Origin: a virus
Length of the DNA stretch: 22,235 bases
IMG/VR virus record: IMGVR_UViG_3300042565_002652
Location: 1 to 22,235 of that record
Direction: 5' to 3' (one strand)
The notes under the pieces were generated by a model. The model saw only the letters and a list, made by a program, of their open reading frames with translations, was not told the DNA's origin and searched no databases. A program made the position numbers and the translations under genes. Of this stretch, positions 4,014-10,025 are shown in pieces (the first letter of the stretch is position 1; every line of letters begins with the position of its first letter).

Positions 4014-6428
4014 GTGTCTCGTGCGACGCAAGAGCTGTTGAATTTCGTGCGCCAGTTGCCGGAGGGCATGGCGTACGCACCGATCTACCGCGCTGGCAGC
4101 AAGCTCCAGTCCGGCAAAGAGTCAAAGGGCAAGGCGCCGTTGGAGCGCAGCCACCATCAGGTGTTGAATCCGGCTGACGTTGCTCTGCAGATTGAGCGGC
4201 GGCCTGAGGTGTTCCAGGCGGTGGGGGTTTTTACCGGGGCTCGCAGCGCGGGACTCGTGATTCTCGACGTGGATCGCAACCTTTCCAGGCTGCTGAAGAA
4301 GTGGGGCGAGACGCTGGAGGGGGCGCCAAAAGTCACCAGCACCAAGGCCAACGCGGCGAAGTATCTGTTTCGCGTCCCAGAGGCCCTGTGGGGCGATGTG
4401 AAGGGCTTTGGGCTGTCAGATACCGGAGCGGGGTATGAGGTGCTCTGGGGCCGTCAGGGGCTCCTCTACGGGGCTTATCCGGGCTCCAGTGATGGGAAGG
4501 CGCCGGCGGGTGAATACGGCTTTGAGGGCGATCTGGAGGCCATTCCAGAGGCTCCAGGGTGGTTGCTGGCGGAGATGCGCGATCACTCCGGTAAAGAGGT
4601 GGCTGATGGTGGCTTCATCAGGAACCGGAAGGCGCTGGATTTCTCGGATCGAGATCCGGCTGAGATTGCTGAGATTGTGCAGTCGGCGCTGAAAGTAATT
4701 CCAGGGCAAGGGGCTGGCAGCCGGGATCACTGGGTGAAGGTGGGGATGGCGATCCACAGCGAGTTGCCGACTGACCTAGGGCTGACGCTGTGGTCGGCGT
4801 GGTCTGCCGAAGATCCCGAATTTTCACAGGAATGGTCCGACGGCAATCCCTGTGAGGAGGTCTGGAAGAGCTTTCGGAAGGGGCCGGTGAGCCTGGGGAC
4901 GCTGTTCTGGATGGCGGACCAGCAGATGCCGGGCCGGCTGTGGTTGTCGGAGGATCTGCGGAAGGTTGTGGCCGATGTTGAGGCCGATAACGTCACCAGG
5001 ATTCGCCAGGTCGTCATCACCTACGCCGAGGTGATTCGGCGGGCGAAGGAGATCCAGCAGATTCAGAACCCGGCTGAGGCGGCTCACGCCATGAACGTGT
5101 TGGCGTTGGAGGCTGGGTATCGGGACGCTGGGGCGCTGGAGCGGCTGCTGATTGCCCAGATGCAGTTCGAGCAGCAAGATGACGAGATGGCCATGGACAG
5201 CCTGCTGGACAAGGATCTGCGGTTTGAGTACCTGATTCCTGATCTGCTGCCGTGCCCTGGGACCGTGATGATTCACGGCGCTGGTGGTGATGGCAAGTCC
5301 ATGTCGGCCTGGACCATCGCCAAGCACGTTGCACGCGGGATTCCCTTCTCGGTGCGGGGTGATCTTGTGCCAGTGGAGCCGGGCTCGGTGTTGATCCTTA
5401 ATGGCGACCAGTCCGAGGTGCAGGTCCAGCAGCAGCTGCGGGATCTGGAGTTCAGGAAGTCCGATCCGGTGACGGTGGTGATGGGGTGGGACCTGAACTG
5501 GTACTACCGCTTCGTCAAGTTGATCGAGAAGCACCGGCCCAAGCTGGTCATCATCGACTCGATCACCGGCTGCTCCAGGGGTTCGGCGTTCGACGAGAAC
5601 AAGAAGGAGTTTGCGAGCCCGATCTATTGGCTGGCCAACAACAATGGGCGGCTTTTTCCGGCTTGCACGATCCTGCTGATTCACCATGCCAACAAGACCG
5701 GTGGCTTCCGGGGTTCCACGGCCATCAGGGACGCTGTGGATGAGGTGTGGGGCCTGCGGCGGCCTGACAAGAAGCAGGTGGAGCAGACCGGCTACAACGC
5801 CCGCCTCATCACCGTGGAGAAGTCCAGGGCTGGGCGCGATGGCAGCAAGCTGCTGATGAAGCTGGAGAGCGACCTCACCTTCTCCTTGGCGGACTACATG
5901 GAAGTCGACACCGAGAGCGCCGGGCCGGCTTCCATCGTGGATCGGGTGCTCCAGCGCGTTAGGGCGGCGTATCCGCGGTCTGTAAGCCGCTCTGACCTGG
6001 CTGCTGATTCCCTGTGTGGTGGAAGCGTCGCCGGGATCCGCAAGGCGGTCCAGCGGTTGGTCTCCAGGGGGTTGATTGAGGTGGCTGAAGAACGTCCCAG
6101 TGAGGGGGGTGGTTCTCCTACTGCTTTTTACCGTGCAATTACCTCGCGTGAAAAGCCTATAAATATGTGTCCCACTGGGGAAGAACCCAGTCAGGGACTG
6201 GAAAGTACAGTGGGACAGCCCTCCGACGTGTCCCACTGCTGTCCCACTGCTGGGGATGAGGTGGATTCACAGTGGGACAACCCCCAACCGTGTCCCACTG
6301 CTAATCCCAGTGATACCAAGGGATCTGCCCCAGTGGGACAGGTTTTGGAGGTATCCCCAAAGGGAGAGGAGCGTTCTGAGGCTGAGCTGGCCCACCTGAT
6401 GGAGGAAGCCGCACGGCTCTGGGACTGA
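4014..6428 (+). CDS. Bifunctional primase-polymerase / RecA-like replicative helicase, 804 aa
   Basis: A single protein carries the priming and unwinding functions. Residues about 15-190 form a Prim-Pol-type domain: LVILDVDRN has the metal-binding D85 and D87, followed by a VTSTKANAAKYLFR segment. About 210-300 is a PriCT-like linker (DHWVKVGMAIHSE, then WSAWSAEDPEF and SLGTLFWMA). About 405-625 is a RepA/AAA_25-type RecA fold with Walker A GAGGDGKS (422-429), Walker B LVIIDS (D515) and LLIHHANK (554-561). About 640-708 looks like a winged helix. The last 95 residues are low-complexity and acidic. The GTG start is set by AGGAG (4000-4004), 9 bases upstream. The segment coding for the tail contains a remarkable repeat array (6168-6340). 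Confidence 0.9.
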   Translation: MSRATQELLNFVRQLPEGMAYAPIYRAGSKLQSGKESKGKAPLERSHHQVLNPADVALQIERRPEVFQAVGVFTGARSAGLVILDVDRNLSRLLKKWGETLEGAPKVTSTKANAAKYLFRVPEALWGDVKGFGLSDTGAGYEVLWGRQGLLYGAYPGSSDGKAPAGEYGFEGDLEAIPEAPGWLLAEMRDHSGKEVADGGFIRNRKALDFSDRDPAEIAEIVQSALKVIPGQGAGSRDHWVKVGMAIHSELPTDLGLTLWSAWSAEDPEFSQEWSDGNPCEEVWKSFRKGPVSLGTLFWMADQQMPGRLWLSEDLRKVVADVEADNVTRIRQVVITYAEVIRRAKEIQQIQNPAEAAHAMNVLALEAGYRDAGALERLLIAQMQFEQQDDEMAMDSLLDKDLRFEYLIPDLLPCPGTVMIHGAGGDGKSMSAWTIAKHVARGIPFSVRGDLVPVEPGSVLILNGDQSEVQVQQQLRDLEFRKSDPVTVVMGWDLNWYYRFVKLIEKHRPKLVIIDSITGCSRGSAFDENKKEFASPIYWLANNNGRLFPACTILLIHHANKTGGFRGSTAIRDAVDEVWGLRRPDKKQVEQTGYNARLITVEKSRAGRDGSKLLMKLESDLTFSLADYMEVDTESAGPASIVDRVLQRVRAAYPRSVSRSDLAADSLCGGSVAGIRKAVQRLVSRGLIEVAEERPSEGGGSPTAFYRAITSREKPINMCPTGEEPSQGLESTVGQPSDVSHCCPTAGDEVDSQWDNPQPCPTANPSDTKGSAPVGQVLEVSPKGEERSEAELAHLMEEAARLWD
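6168..6340 (+). repeat. Seven-copy iteron-like array TGTCCCACTG / CAGTGGGACA inside the primase-helicase gene
   Basis: Exact TGTCCCACTG occurs on the plus strand starting at 6168, 6229, 6240 and 6291, and its exact reverse complement starts at 6208, 6270 and 6331. Start-to-start distances are 40, 21, 11, 30, 21 and 40, close to whole DNA turns. One-mismatch copies (TCCCAGTG) lie at 6095 and 6305. A CCAGTC-AGG-GACTGG inverted repeat (6187-6201) lies between the first two copies, and an AT-rich TATAAATA (6158-6165) lies just before the array. The forward copies are read in two frames (as CPT or VSHC), as are the reverse copies (VGQ or QWD), so DNA rather than protein appears conserved. A protein-binding array is likely. 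An origin with an adjacent melting site is the leading inference. Confidence 0.85.
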
Positions 6429-6772
6429 TGGACAAGTTCAGACCGCCTAACTTTTTCCTAGGGCTCATGCGGGCTGCCGCGTGGCTGATCTGGAGAGAAC
6501 CCGTGGCTAAACCTGAACCGCCTCAGCCGAAGCGTCCCAGGAAGCCAACCTTGGGTTACACCGTCGGTGACATTCCCTTCGATTTGCTGGCCGTGGTCCG
6601 CGTGCAGTGGTATCGGAGGGGCCGGGCGTATGAGGTTGAGGAGTACCAGATCGTTGAGTCAGACGATGCCCACGGGCAGTTTCACTACATCGTTGGGACG
6701 GCGCTCAAACAGGGCGCTGACGTCTGTGTTCTGACTCAGTACCAGCCGGAAGACCTGGGGGTTCCAGCGTGA
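6428..6772 (+). CDS. Hypothetical protein, 114 aa
   Basis: Starts in a TGATG overlap with the primase-helicase stop (6426-6430), so it is probably coupled to it. The first 25 residues are hydrophobic or amphipathic (FFLGLMRAAAWLIW) and could touch the membrane. A Pro/Lys-rich linker (KPEPPQPKRPRKP) precedes a compact C-terminal domain with VVRVQWYRRGRAYEVEEYQIV and later FHYIVGTALKQG, a strand-rich pattern. An in-frame GTG at codon 26, near 6503, would give a soluble version starting just before the linker. No family recognised. Confidence 0.65.
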   Translation: MDKFRPPNFFLGLMRAAAWLIWREPVAKPEPPQPKRPRKPTLGYTVGDIPFDLLAVVRVQWYRRGRAYEVEEYQIVESDDAHGQFHYIVGTALKQGADVCVLTQYQPEDLGVPA

Positions 6773-6855
6773 TTCCGCCGGTGGTGGTCTTTGGGCTGAC
6801 GTGGCTGCTGGGGATGCTGGTAGTCACTGTCTACCTCACCCAATGGGCCACATGA
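6769..6855 (+). CDS. 28-aa single-span membrane microprotein
   Basis: A GTG start overlaps the previous stop in GTGA (6769-6772), the same junction type used several times in this block. The product, MIPPVVVFGLTWLLGM followed by LVVTVYLTQWAT, is one uninterrupted hydrophobic helix of about 22 residues with almost no charged residues. The frame ends 51 bases before a strong terminator (6907-6932), so it would be the last gene of this part of the operon. Its very small size makes chance possible, but the overlap, hydrophobic character and position support it. Role unknown. Confidence 0.5.
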   Translation: MIPPVVVFGLTWLLGMLVVTVYLTQWAT

Positions 6856-6906
6856 AGAATTGCAACAGCCCGGCTGGACGCCCAGCTGGCTGTGTGCAAC
6901 AGTAAG

Positions 6907-6932
6907 GGCACGCCCGCAACGGCGTGCCTTTT
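6907..6932 (+). terminator. Rho-independent terminator
   Basis: GGCACGCC and GGCGTGCC form a perfect 8-bp stem around a 6-nt loop (CGCAAC), followed by TTTTATT. It ends the primase-helicase transcription unit. The next gene starts 14 bases beyond, so some read-through or another promoter must feed the small genes downstream. Confidence 0.85.
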
Positions 6933-6945
6933 ATTACTGATTGAC

Positions 6946-7188
6946 ATGGACGATTTCACCTGCACCAAAGTTGACAACACCAAGCTCAGCCCGTGGTACT
7001 TCGCCGTCCACTGGTCTGCGATTCAGCTCCAAGAAAAAATCGTCGATAGCGAGCGTCTCGGTGTAGACCCGACCTACGACATGCTCCAGCTCCAGCAGCT
7101 GCAGGACTTAGAACAGTTCTTGAAGATGAGCTGGGATGCCTGGATGGACGGCATCGAAGCCCGCCAAACTGCACGGGAGGTCAAATGA
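6946..7188 (+). CDS. Hypothetical protein, 80 aa
   Basis: Small acidic helical protein with several Trp residues (SPWYFAVHWSAIQLQEKI, then LKMSWDAWMDGIEA). The open frame starts earlier, at 6892, but that part spans the terminator stem. The ATG at 6946 is therefore chosen, although it has no Shine-Dalgarno sequence. A Gln/Leu-rich helix (MLQLQQLQDLEQFL) in the middle could form a coiled coil. The stop overlaps the next start (ATGA, 7185-7188). No family recognised. Confidence 0.65.
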   Translation: MDDFTCTKVDNTKLSPWYFAVHWSAIQLQEKIVDSERLGVDPTYDMLQLQQLQDLEQFLKMSWDAWMDGIEARQTAREVK

Positions 7189-7448
7189 GCCAGGTACTGG
7201 AAATTGAGGATCTGTGGTTTGAAGATGGTGGTACTCGCCTCTGTGTCAATGCCGTTGTTGACGACATGGTTGTGGTCATTCCGCAAAGCCACCTTTATCC
7301 GGCAGAGTGGGGGCCTGCCTTGTGCAGAGGCTCCTTCGACCTTCACGAAGAGGATCTGATCCCCGCCAGCGATGACGGACTCCGCCAACTCCTCACCAAC
7401 AGAATCGACGACTGGGCCCCAATCGACACGTCCGATTGGGACGACTGA
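7185..7448 (+). CDS. Hypothetical acidic protein, 87 aa
   Basis: Begins in an ATGA overlap with its predecessor. The sequence is strand-rich at the front (QVLEIEDLWFEDGGTRLCV), then has a YPAEWGPALCRGSF segment, and ends in a very acidic tail (IDDWAPIDTSDWDD). I have an impression of similar short acidic proteins in cyanophage replication blocks but cannot name a family. Its last 77 bases also encode the start of the next gene in another frame. Confidence 0.7.
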   Translation: MSQVLEIEDLWFEDGGTRLCVNAVVDDMVVVIPQSHLYPAEWGPALCRGSFDLHEEDLIPASDDGLRQLLTNRIDDWAPIDTSDWDD

Positions 7449-7698
7449 AGCCCGCGAACTTCGGAACTCCGAGGATTACGACGACTGGGAGTACGGCACC
7501 GAGCCGATTCCCGGCGACACGCACTGGGTCCGCGCCAAAACGCTGACCCAGCTGTATCGTCACCTGATCTACGTGTTTGCCACCAGCGACACGATCTGCT
7601 CCAGCAGACTCGCCAAGCTGGCCATCCACGAGATTCTCAAGTTGCGTCTCACGGATCTCACCCGGATACGCCACCAAGACCCCAGGTATTTCGCATGA
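7372..7698 (+). CDS. Hypothetical protein, 108 aa, start overlaps the previous gene
   Basis: The only reasonable start codon is the ATG at 7372, 77 bases inside the preceding gene; no ATG, GTG or TTG follows in frame before the conserved-looking part. The first 25 residues (Ser/Thr/Pro-rich) are therefore dual-coded and look unstructured. The body runs from DYDDWEYGTEPIPGD to a helical region (LTQLYRHLIYVFATSD, then SRLAKLAIHEILKLRL). The stop overlaps the next start (ATGA, 7695-7698). Function unknown. Confidence 0.65.
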   Translation: MTDSANSSPTESTTGPQSTRPIGTTEARELRNSEDYDDWEYGTEPIPGDTHWVRAKTLTQLYRHLIYVFATSDTICSSRLAKLAIHEILKLRLTDLTRIRHQDPRYFA

Positions 7699-7889
7699 AC
7701 TTTGACTGGTACAACGATTACTATCGGCAGTCCCGAGGTTACGGCCCCGGTGAAATAGCCGATCTCTATCGGCAACCTGCTAAACCCTCCACCTCCGTTC
7801 CAAGGGAATTTCAAGGGCGTTTTGCGACGCCTGCTGAATACGACGCTTGGGTGCGCGAGCGCTGGAGCATTTACACCAACGGCTATTGA
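7695..7889 (+). CDS. Hypothetical protein, 64 aa
   Basis: Short, Tyr-rich protein (FDWYNDYYRQSRGYG), with a Pro/Ser linker and a C-terminal helix (TPAEYDAWVRERWSIY). It is joined to its neighbours by an ATGA overlap at its start and a TGATG overlap at its stop (7887-7891), which fixes both ends. No motif recognised. Confidence 0.65.
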   Translation: MNFDWYNDYYRQSRGYGPGEIADLYRQPAKPSTSVPREFQGRFATPAEYDAWVRERWSIYTNGY

Positions 7890-8146
7890 TGACTGAAACC
7901 AACGTGGTTCCGTTCTACAGGTCCTTCCTGTTGAGCCAGACCGTTTACTTGGACAAGATCAAGGAGATGCCGCTTCGAGACCTGGAGCTGCTCAACGTCG
8001 AGACGTTGGCGGCCCTCAACGAGTCGCGGCACAACTACTCCTTTATCGAGGACAAGCACAGCGACGATGCCAGCTCAGAATTCCGGCGCATGAAAATCGC
8101 CGGCTACTTCCAGGCTGCGCTCCAGATCGAGCTTTCTTCTCGCTGA
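7889..8146 (+). CDS. Hypothetical helical protein, 85 aa
   Basis: The ATG at 7889 overlaps the previous stop (TGATG) and is preferred to an ATG at 7847 that lies inside the upstream gene. The protein is almost all helix, with leucine-rich stretches (MPLRDLELLNVETLAALNE) and a C-terminal FRRMKIAGYFQAALQIEL. No known domain. It ends 35 bases before the HTH gene. That gap contains TGTACTACACT, possibly a -10 element, but with no partner -35. Confidence 0.65.
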   Translation: MTETNVVPFYRSFLLSQTVYLDKIKEMPLRDLELLNVETLAALNESRHNYSFIEDKHSDDASSEFRRMKIAGYFQAALQIELSSR

Positions 8147-8181
8147 TCCTGTACTACACTCTCACCGTTCTACCAACGATC

Positions 8182-8556
8182 ATGCACATTCTTTCTGACG
8201 AACAGTTCCAGCAGATCACTACTGCCCTGGAGCACGCCTTCGTGGCCATCAACGCCTGCCAGCACGTTGAACTGGACGTGACCAAGCCGGCAATCGCACC
8301 AGCAGCTAAAGCTGTGCGTGCAACCGCTACCCAGTCTCAACCTAAGACTCGTGTGTCGCGCCGCAAGACGCGGGCGGCGTTGACGGAGAAGAAGGTGCTG
8401 GAAATTAAGCGCCAGCTGCAGGCTGGTGGCAAGTCGGTCGCCAAGATCGCTAAGGAGTTTGGCGTCCATAGCACCACGATCAACTGCATCAAGTGGAACA
8501 AGACGTGGAAACACGTGACGCTCCAGCAGGATCAGCCCACCACGGTGGTGATCTGA
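8182..8556 (+). CDS. Helix-turn-helix DNA-binding protein, 124 aa
   Basis: The first 45 residues form a helical domain. A Lys/Arg/Ala-rich linker follows, then a C-terminal HTH at about 66-112: LTEKKVLEIKRQLQAGGKS, then VAKIAKEFGVHSTTINCIKW. The A-x-x-F-G-V-H-x-x-T-I pattern is typical of the short HTH modules found in phage regulators and at the ends of homing endonucleases. The linker (SRRKTRAAL) adds further basic DNA contacts. It is likely a phage regulator or DNA-architecture protein. It lies one base upstream of the dCTP deaminase-like gene. Confidence 0.75.
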   Translation: MHILSDEQFQQITTALEHAFVAINACQHVELDVTKPAIAPAAKAVRATATQSQPKTRVSRRKTRAALTEKKVLEIKRQLQAGGKSVAKIAKEFGVHSTTINCIKWNKTWKHVTLQQDQPTTVVI

Positions 8557-8557
8557 G

Positions 8558-9070
8558 GTGTCGATCCTGTGTGACCATCAGATTGTGTCGCTAGTGCGGC
8601 GGAATCTGGTAAGCCCCTACGACCAGGAGTTGCTGAATCCCGCGAGTCTCGATGTGAGACTCGGCGAGAACGTGTTGGTGGAGTCACCGCTGACGCGCCA
8701 CATGGTCCATCGCTCCATCGTGGGGCACACGCAGGAGGAACCTTTCTTGCTCCAGCCGCATGAGTTCATACTCGCGGAGACGTTGGAGGAGTTTCAGCTG
8801 CCTGACTGTATTGCTGGGCAGCTGGCGCTCAAATCCAGCCGGGCTAGGGAGGGGATTGAACATTTGCTCGCGGGGTATATAGACCCTGGTTACAAAGGGC
8901 GGTTGACGCTGGAGCTGCAAAATGCACGCGCTATGCACCCAGTTGCGTTGTGGCCTGGGATGCGGATTGCACAGATTGTGTTCCACCGCATGTCGATGTT
9001 GCCCGGCAAAGACTATTCGATGACTGGCCGTTACCACGGCGATACCACCGTTCAGGAATCCAAAGGATGA
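8558..9070 (+). CDS. dcd: dCTP deaminase / dUTPase-like enzyme, 170 aa
   Basis: A member of the trimeric dCTP deaminase/dUTPase fold family, which converts dCTP to dUTP (or on to dUMP) to feed dTMP synthesis. Family motifs are in order: NPASLDVRLGENV (27-39), the phosphate-binding KSSRAREGI (92-100), AGYIDPGYKG (105-114) with D109, and LTLELQN with the presumed catalytic E119. WPGMRIAQIVF and a C-terminal GRYHGDTTVQESKG complete it. The length is slightly below bacterial Dcd. The family includes mono- and bifunctional enzymes, and I cannot tell which this is. The GTG start lies one base after the HTH gene stop, and the stop overlaps the next ATG. Confidence 0.88.
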   Translation: MSILCDHQIVSLVRRNLVSPYDQELLNPASLDVRLGENVLVESPLTRHMVHRSIVGHTQEEPFLLQPHEFILAETLEEFQLPDCIAGQLALKSSRAREGIEHLLAGYIDPGYKGRLTLELQNARAMHPVALWPGMRIAQIVFHRMSMLPGKDYSMTGRYHGDTTVQESKG

Positions 9071-9330
9071 GCGACTTTCAGTTCCAGGTAAGCGACGCGG
9101 TGCATCATCCCAGCCATTACACCGCCGGCAAGATAGAAGTCATTGACATCTTGGAGGATTGGGTCCAGCACGCGCCAGACGCTGTGGTTGGCTCGCTCCA
9201 GTGGCAATGCCTGAAGTATCTCAGTCGGATGTGGCTGAAGAAGGATCCGCTGGAGGATGCCGAAAAATGTCGGTGGTATTTGAACCGGCTGATTAACACG
9301 TTGGCGACCGAGCCTTATCGGAATGAGTGA
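9067..9330 (+). CDS. DUF3310 family protein, 87 aa
   Basis: The start, in an ATGA overlap with the deaminase gene (9067-9070), is preferred to an upstream ATG that lies inside that gene. The protein carries the DUF3310 signature: VHHPSHYTAGKIEVIDILED (12-31), then a QCLKYLSRMWLK helix and a D..KC.WYLNRLI helix. The family is common in phages of many hosts, next to nucleotide and replication genes, and has no proven function. Its place after a nucleotide enzyme agrees with that pattern. Confidence 0.88.
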   Translation: MSDFQFQVSDAVHHPSHYTAGKIEVIDILEDWVQHAPDAVVGSLQWQCLKYLSRMWLKKDPLEDAEKCRWYLNRLINTLATEPYRNE

Positions 9331-9541
9331 GCCGAAGAGACCGGCGACGAAGACGTCGTTTCGGGAGGGGTCGATTCCGGGGACGGCGGTGTTGACGCCG
9401 CAGAACGCGCTGGATTTGAGGCATCTTTATGCCTCGGGCACTTCTATTGCGGAGTTGGCCAAGGTGTACGGGATTTCATACCAGCACGCTTGGTGCATTG
9501 TGAAAAACAGGAAGTGGCGTAATGCGATGCGCCAGGTGTGA
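9323..9541 (+). CDS. Small HTH DNA-binding protein, 72 aa
   Basis: After a basic N-terminus, residues about 25-68 form a helix-turn-helix: LTPQNALDLRHLYASGTS, then IAELAKVYGISYQHAWCIV and a trailing NRKWRN. The pattern I-A-E-L-A-x-x-Y-G-I-S-x-x-x-A-x-x-I resembles resolvase-like and sigma-type HTH units. It overlaps its predecessor by 8 bases and its successor by 20. It is probably a transcription factor or a DNA-binding accessory of the replication block. Confidence 0.75.
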   Translation: MSEPKRPATKTSFREGSIPGTAVLTPQNALDLRHLYASGTSIAELAKVYGISYQHAWCIVKNRKWRNAMRQV

Positions 9542-9731
9542 TTTCAAGCGGATGGACGTGGATCGCACTTGCCGGGATACGGCGGAGTCGATTCTGCGCC
9601 AGCGAAAATGCCCGCAATGTGGGCACAAGGTTTTTACGGTCGAGGTTGAGTTGCCTGATGGCGCAGCTCAGCACACCAAAACTGGCGTGTTAAAGCGCCT
9701 TCCAGGATTTTTACGTGTTCGTTTTTTCTGA
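9522..9731 (+). CDS. NrdR-like zinc-ribbon protein, 69 aa
   Basis: A four-cysteine zinc ribbon: CARC at residues 3-6 and CPQCG at 30-34, with an acidic or Arg-rich segment between (R..D.AESILRQRK) and VFTVEVE after. This order matches the N-terminal ribbon of NrdR, the ribonucleotide reductase repressor, where it binds DNA. The ATP-cone that makes up the rest of NrdR is absent, and no reductase gene is visible. It may be an isolated DNA-binding ribbon or a general zinc protein. It overlaps its neighbours by 20 bases and by a TGATG. Confidence 0.65.
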   Translation: MRCARCDFKRMDVDRTCRDTAESILRQRKCPQCGHKVFTVEVELPDGAAQHTKTGVLKRLPGFLRVRFF

Positions 9732-10003
9732 TGCAAGTTCCAATCAACAGTCGCCGCTGCATCCAGTGCGGCAGCATCACTACCAATGCCGTCTACTGCT
9801 TCAAGTGTTATCGCTCCAGCGATGCAGGGAAAGAGGAGTTGCGGCTGCAGCATTTGTTGAAAAAGCACAAGACGCTGCCGGATGGCGGGGAGTGCCGGAC
9901 CTGCGTTCACTGGTATCACCGCTGCACGCTGGGGATTCCCGAGGGTGGGACGGTGCTGGCTGAGTTGTGTGCGGCCAAAGAGCTGACAGGTGTGTTAGAG
10001 TAA
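9731..10003 (+). CDS. Two-site zinc-binding protein, 90 aa
   Basis: The N-terminal CIQCG...CFKCY (about 10-26) is a zinc ribbon. The C-terminal CRTCVHWYHRC (about 55-65), followed by TLGIPEGG and a last Cys, forms a second Cys/His site. The middle is a charged helix (EELRLQHLLKKHK). The start overlaps the previous stop (TGATG, 9729-9733). The second site resembles short Cys-rich phage proteins of unknown role. A longer frame on the same strand here (9715-9963) is a shadow. It is followed 22 bases later by the DNA polymerase. Confidence 0.65.
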   Translation: MQVPINSRRCIQCGSITTNAVYCFKCYRSSDAGKEELRLQHLLKKHKTLPDGGECRTCVHWYHRCTLGIPEGGTVLAELCAAKELTGVLE

Positions 10004-10025
10004 TACAGAACACGCCCTACCCGGC

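Noticed and set aside
5497-5506. Extra copies of ACTGGTAC resembling the extended -10 word
   Set aside because: These and copies near 7701 and 14189 encode Trp-Tyr in well-supported genes, so they are explained by codons.
4824-6236. 470-codon open frame on the minus strand
   Set aside because: It is exactly antisense to the primase-helicase, whose Walker and Prim-Pol motifs prove the plus strand is coding. The translation is Pro/His/Arg/Leu-rich shadow sequence.
6892-6945. Upstream ATG extension of the 80-aa gene
   Set aside because: The extension is encoded by the terminator stem-loop at 6907-6932.
6941-6976. Perfect TTGACA words near 6941 and 6972
   Set aside because: No -10 hexamer lies 16-18 bp downstream of either, and both overlap coding sequence.
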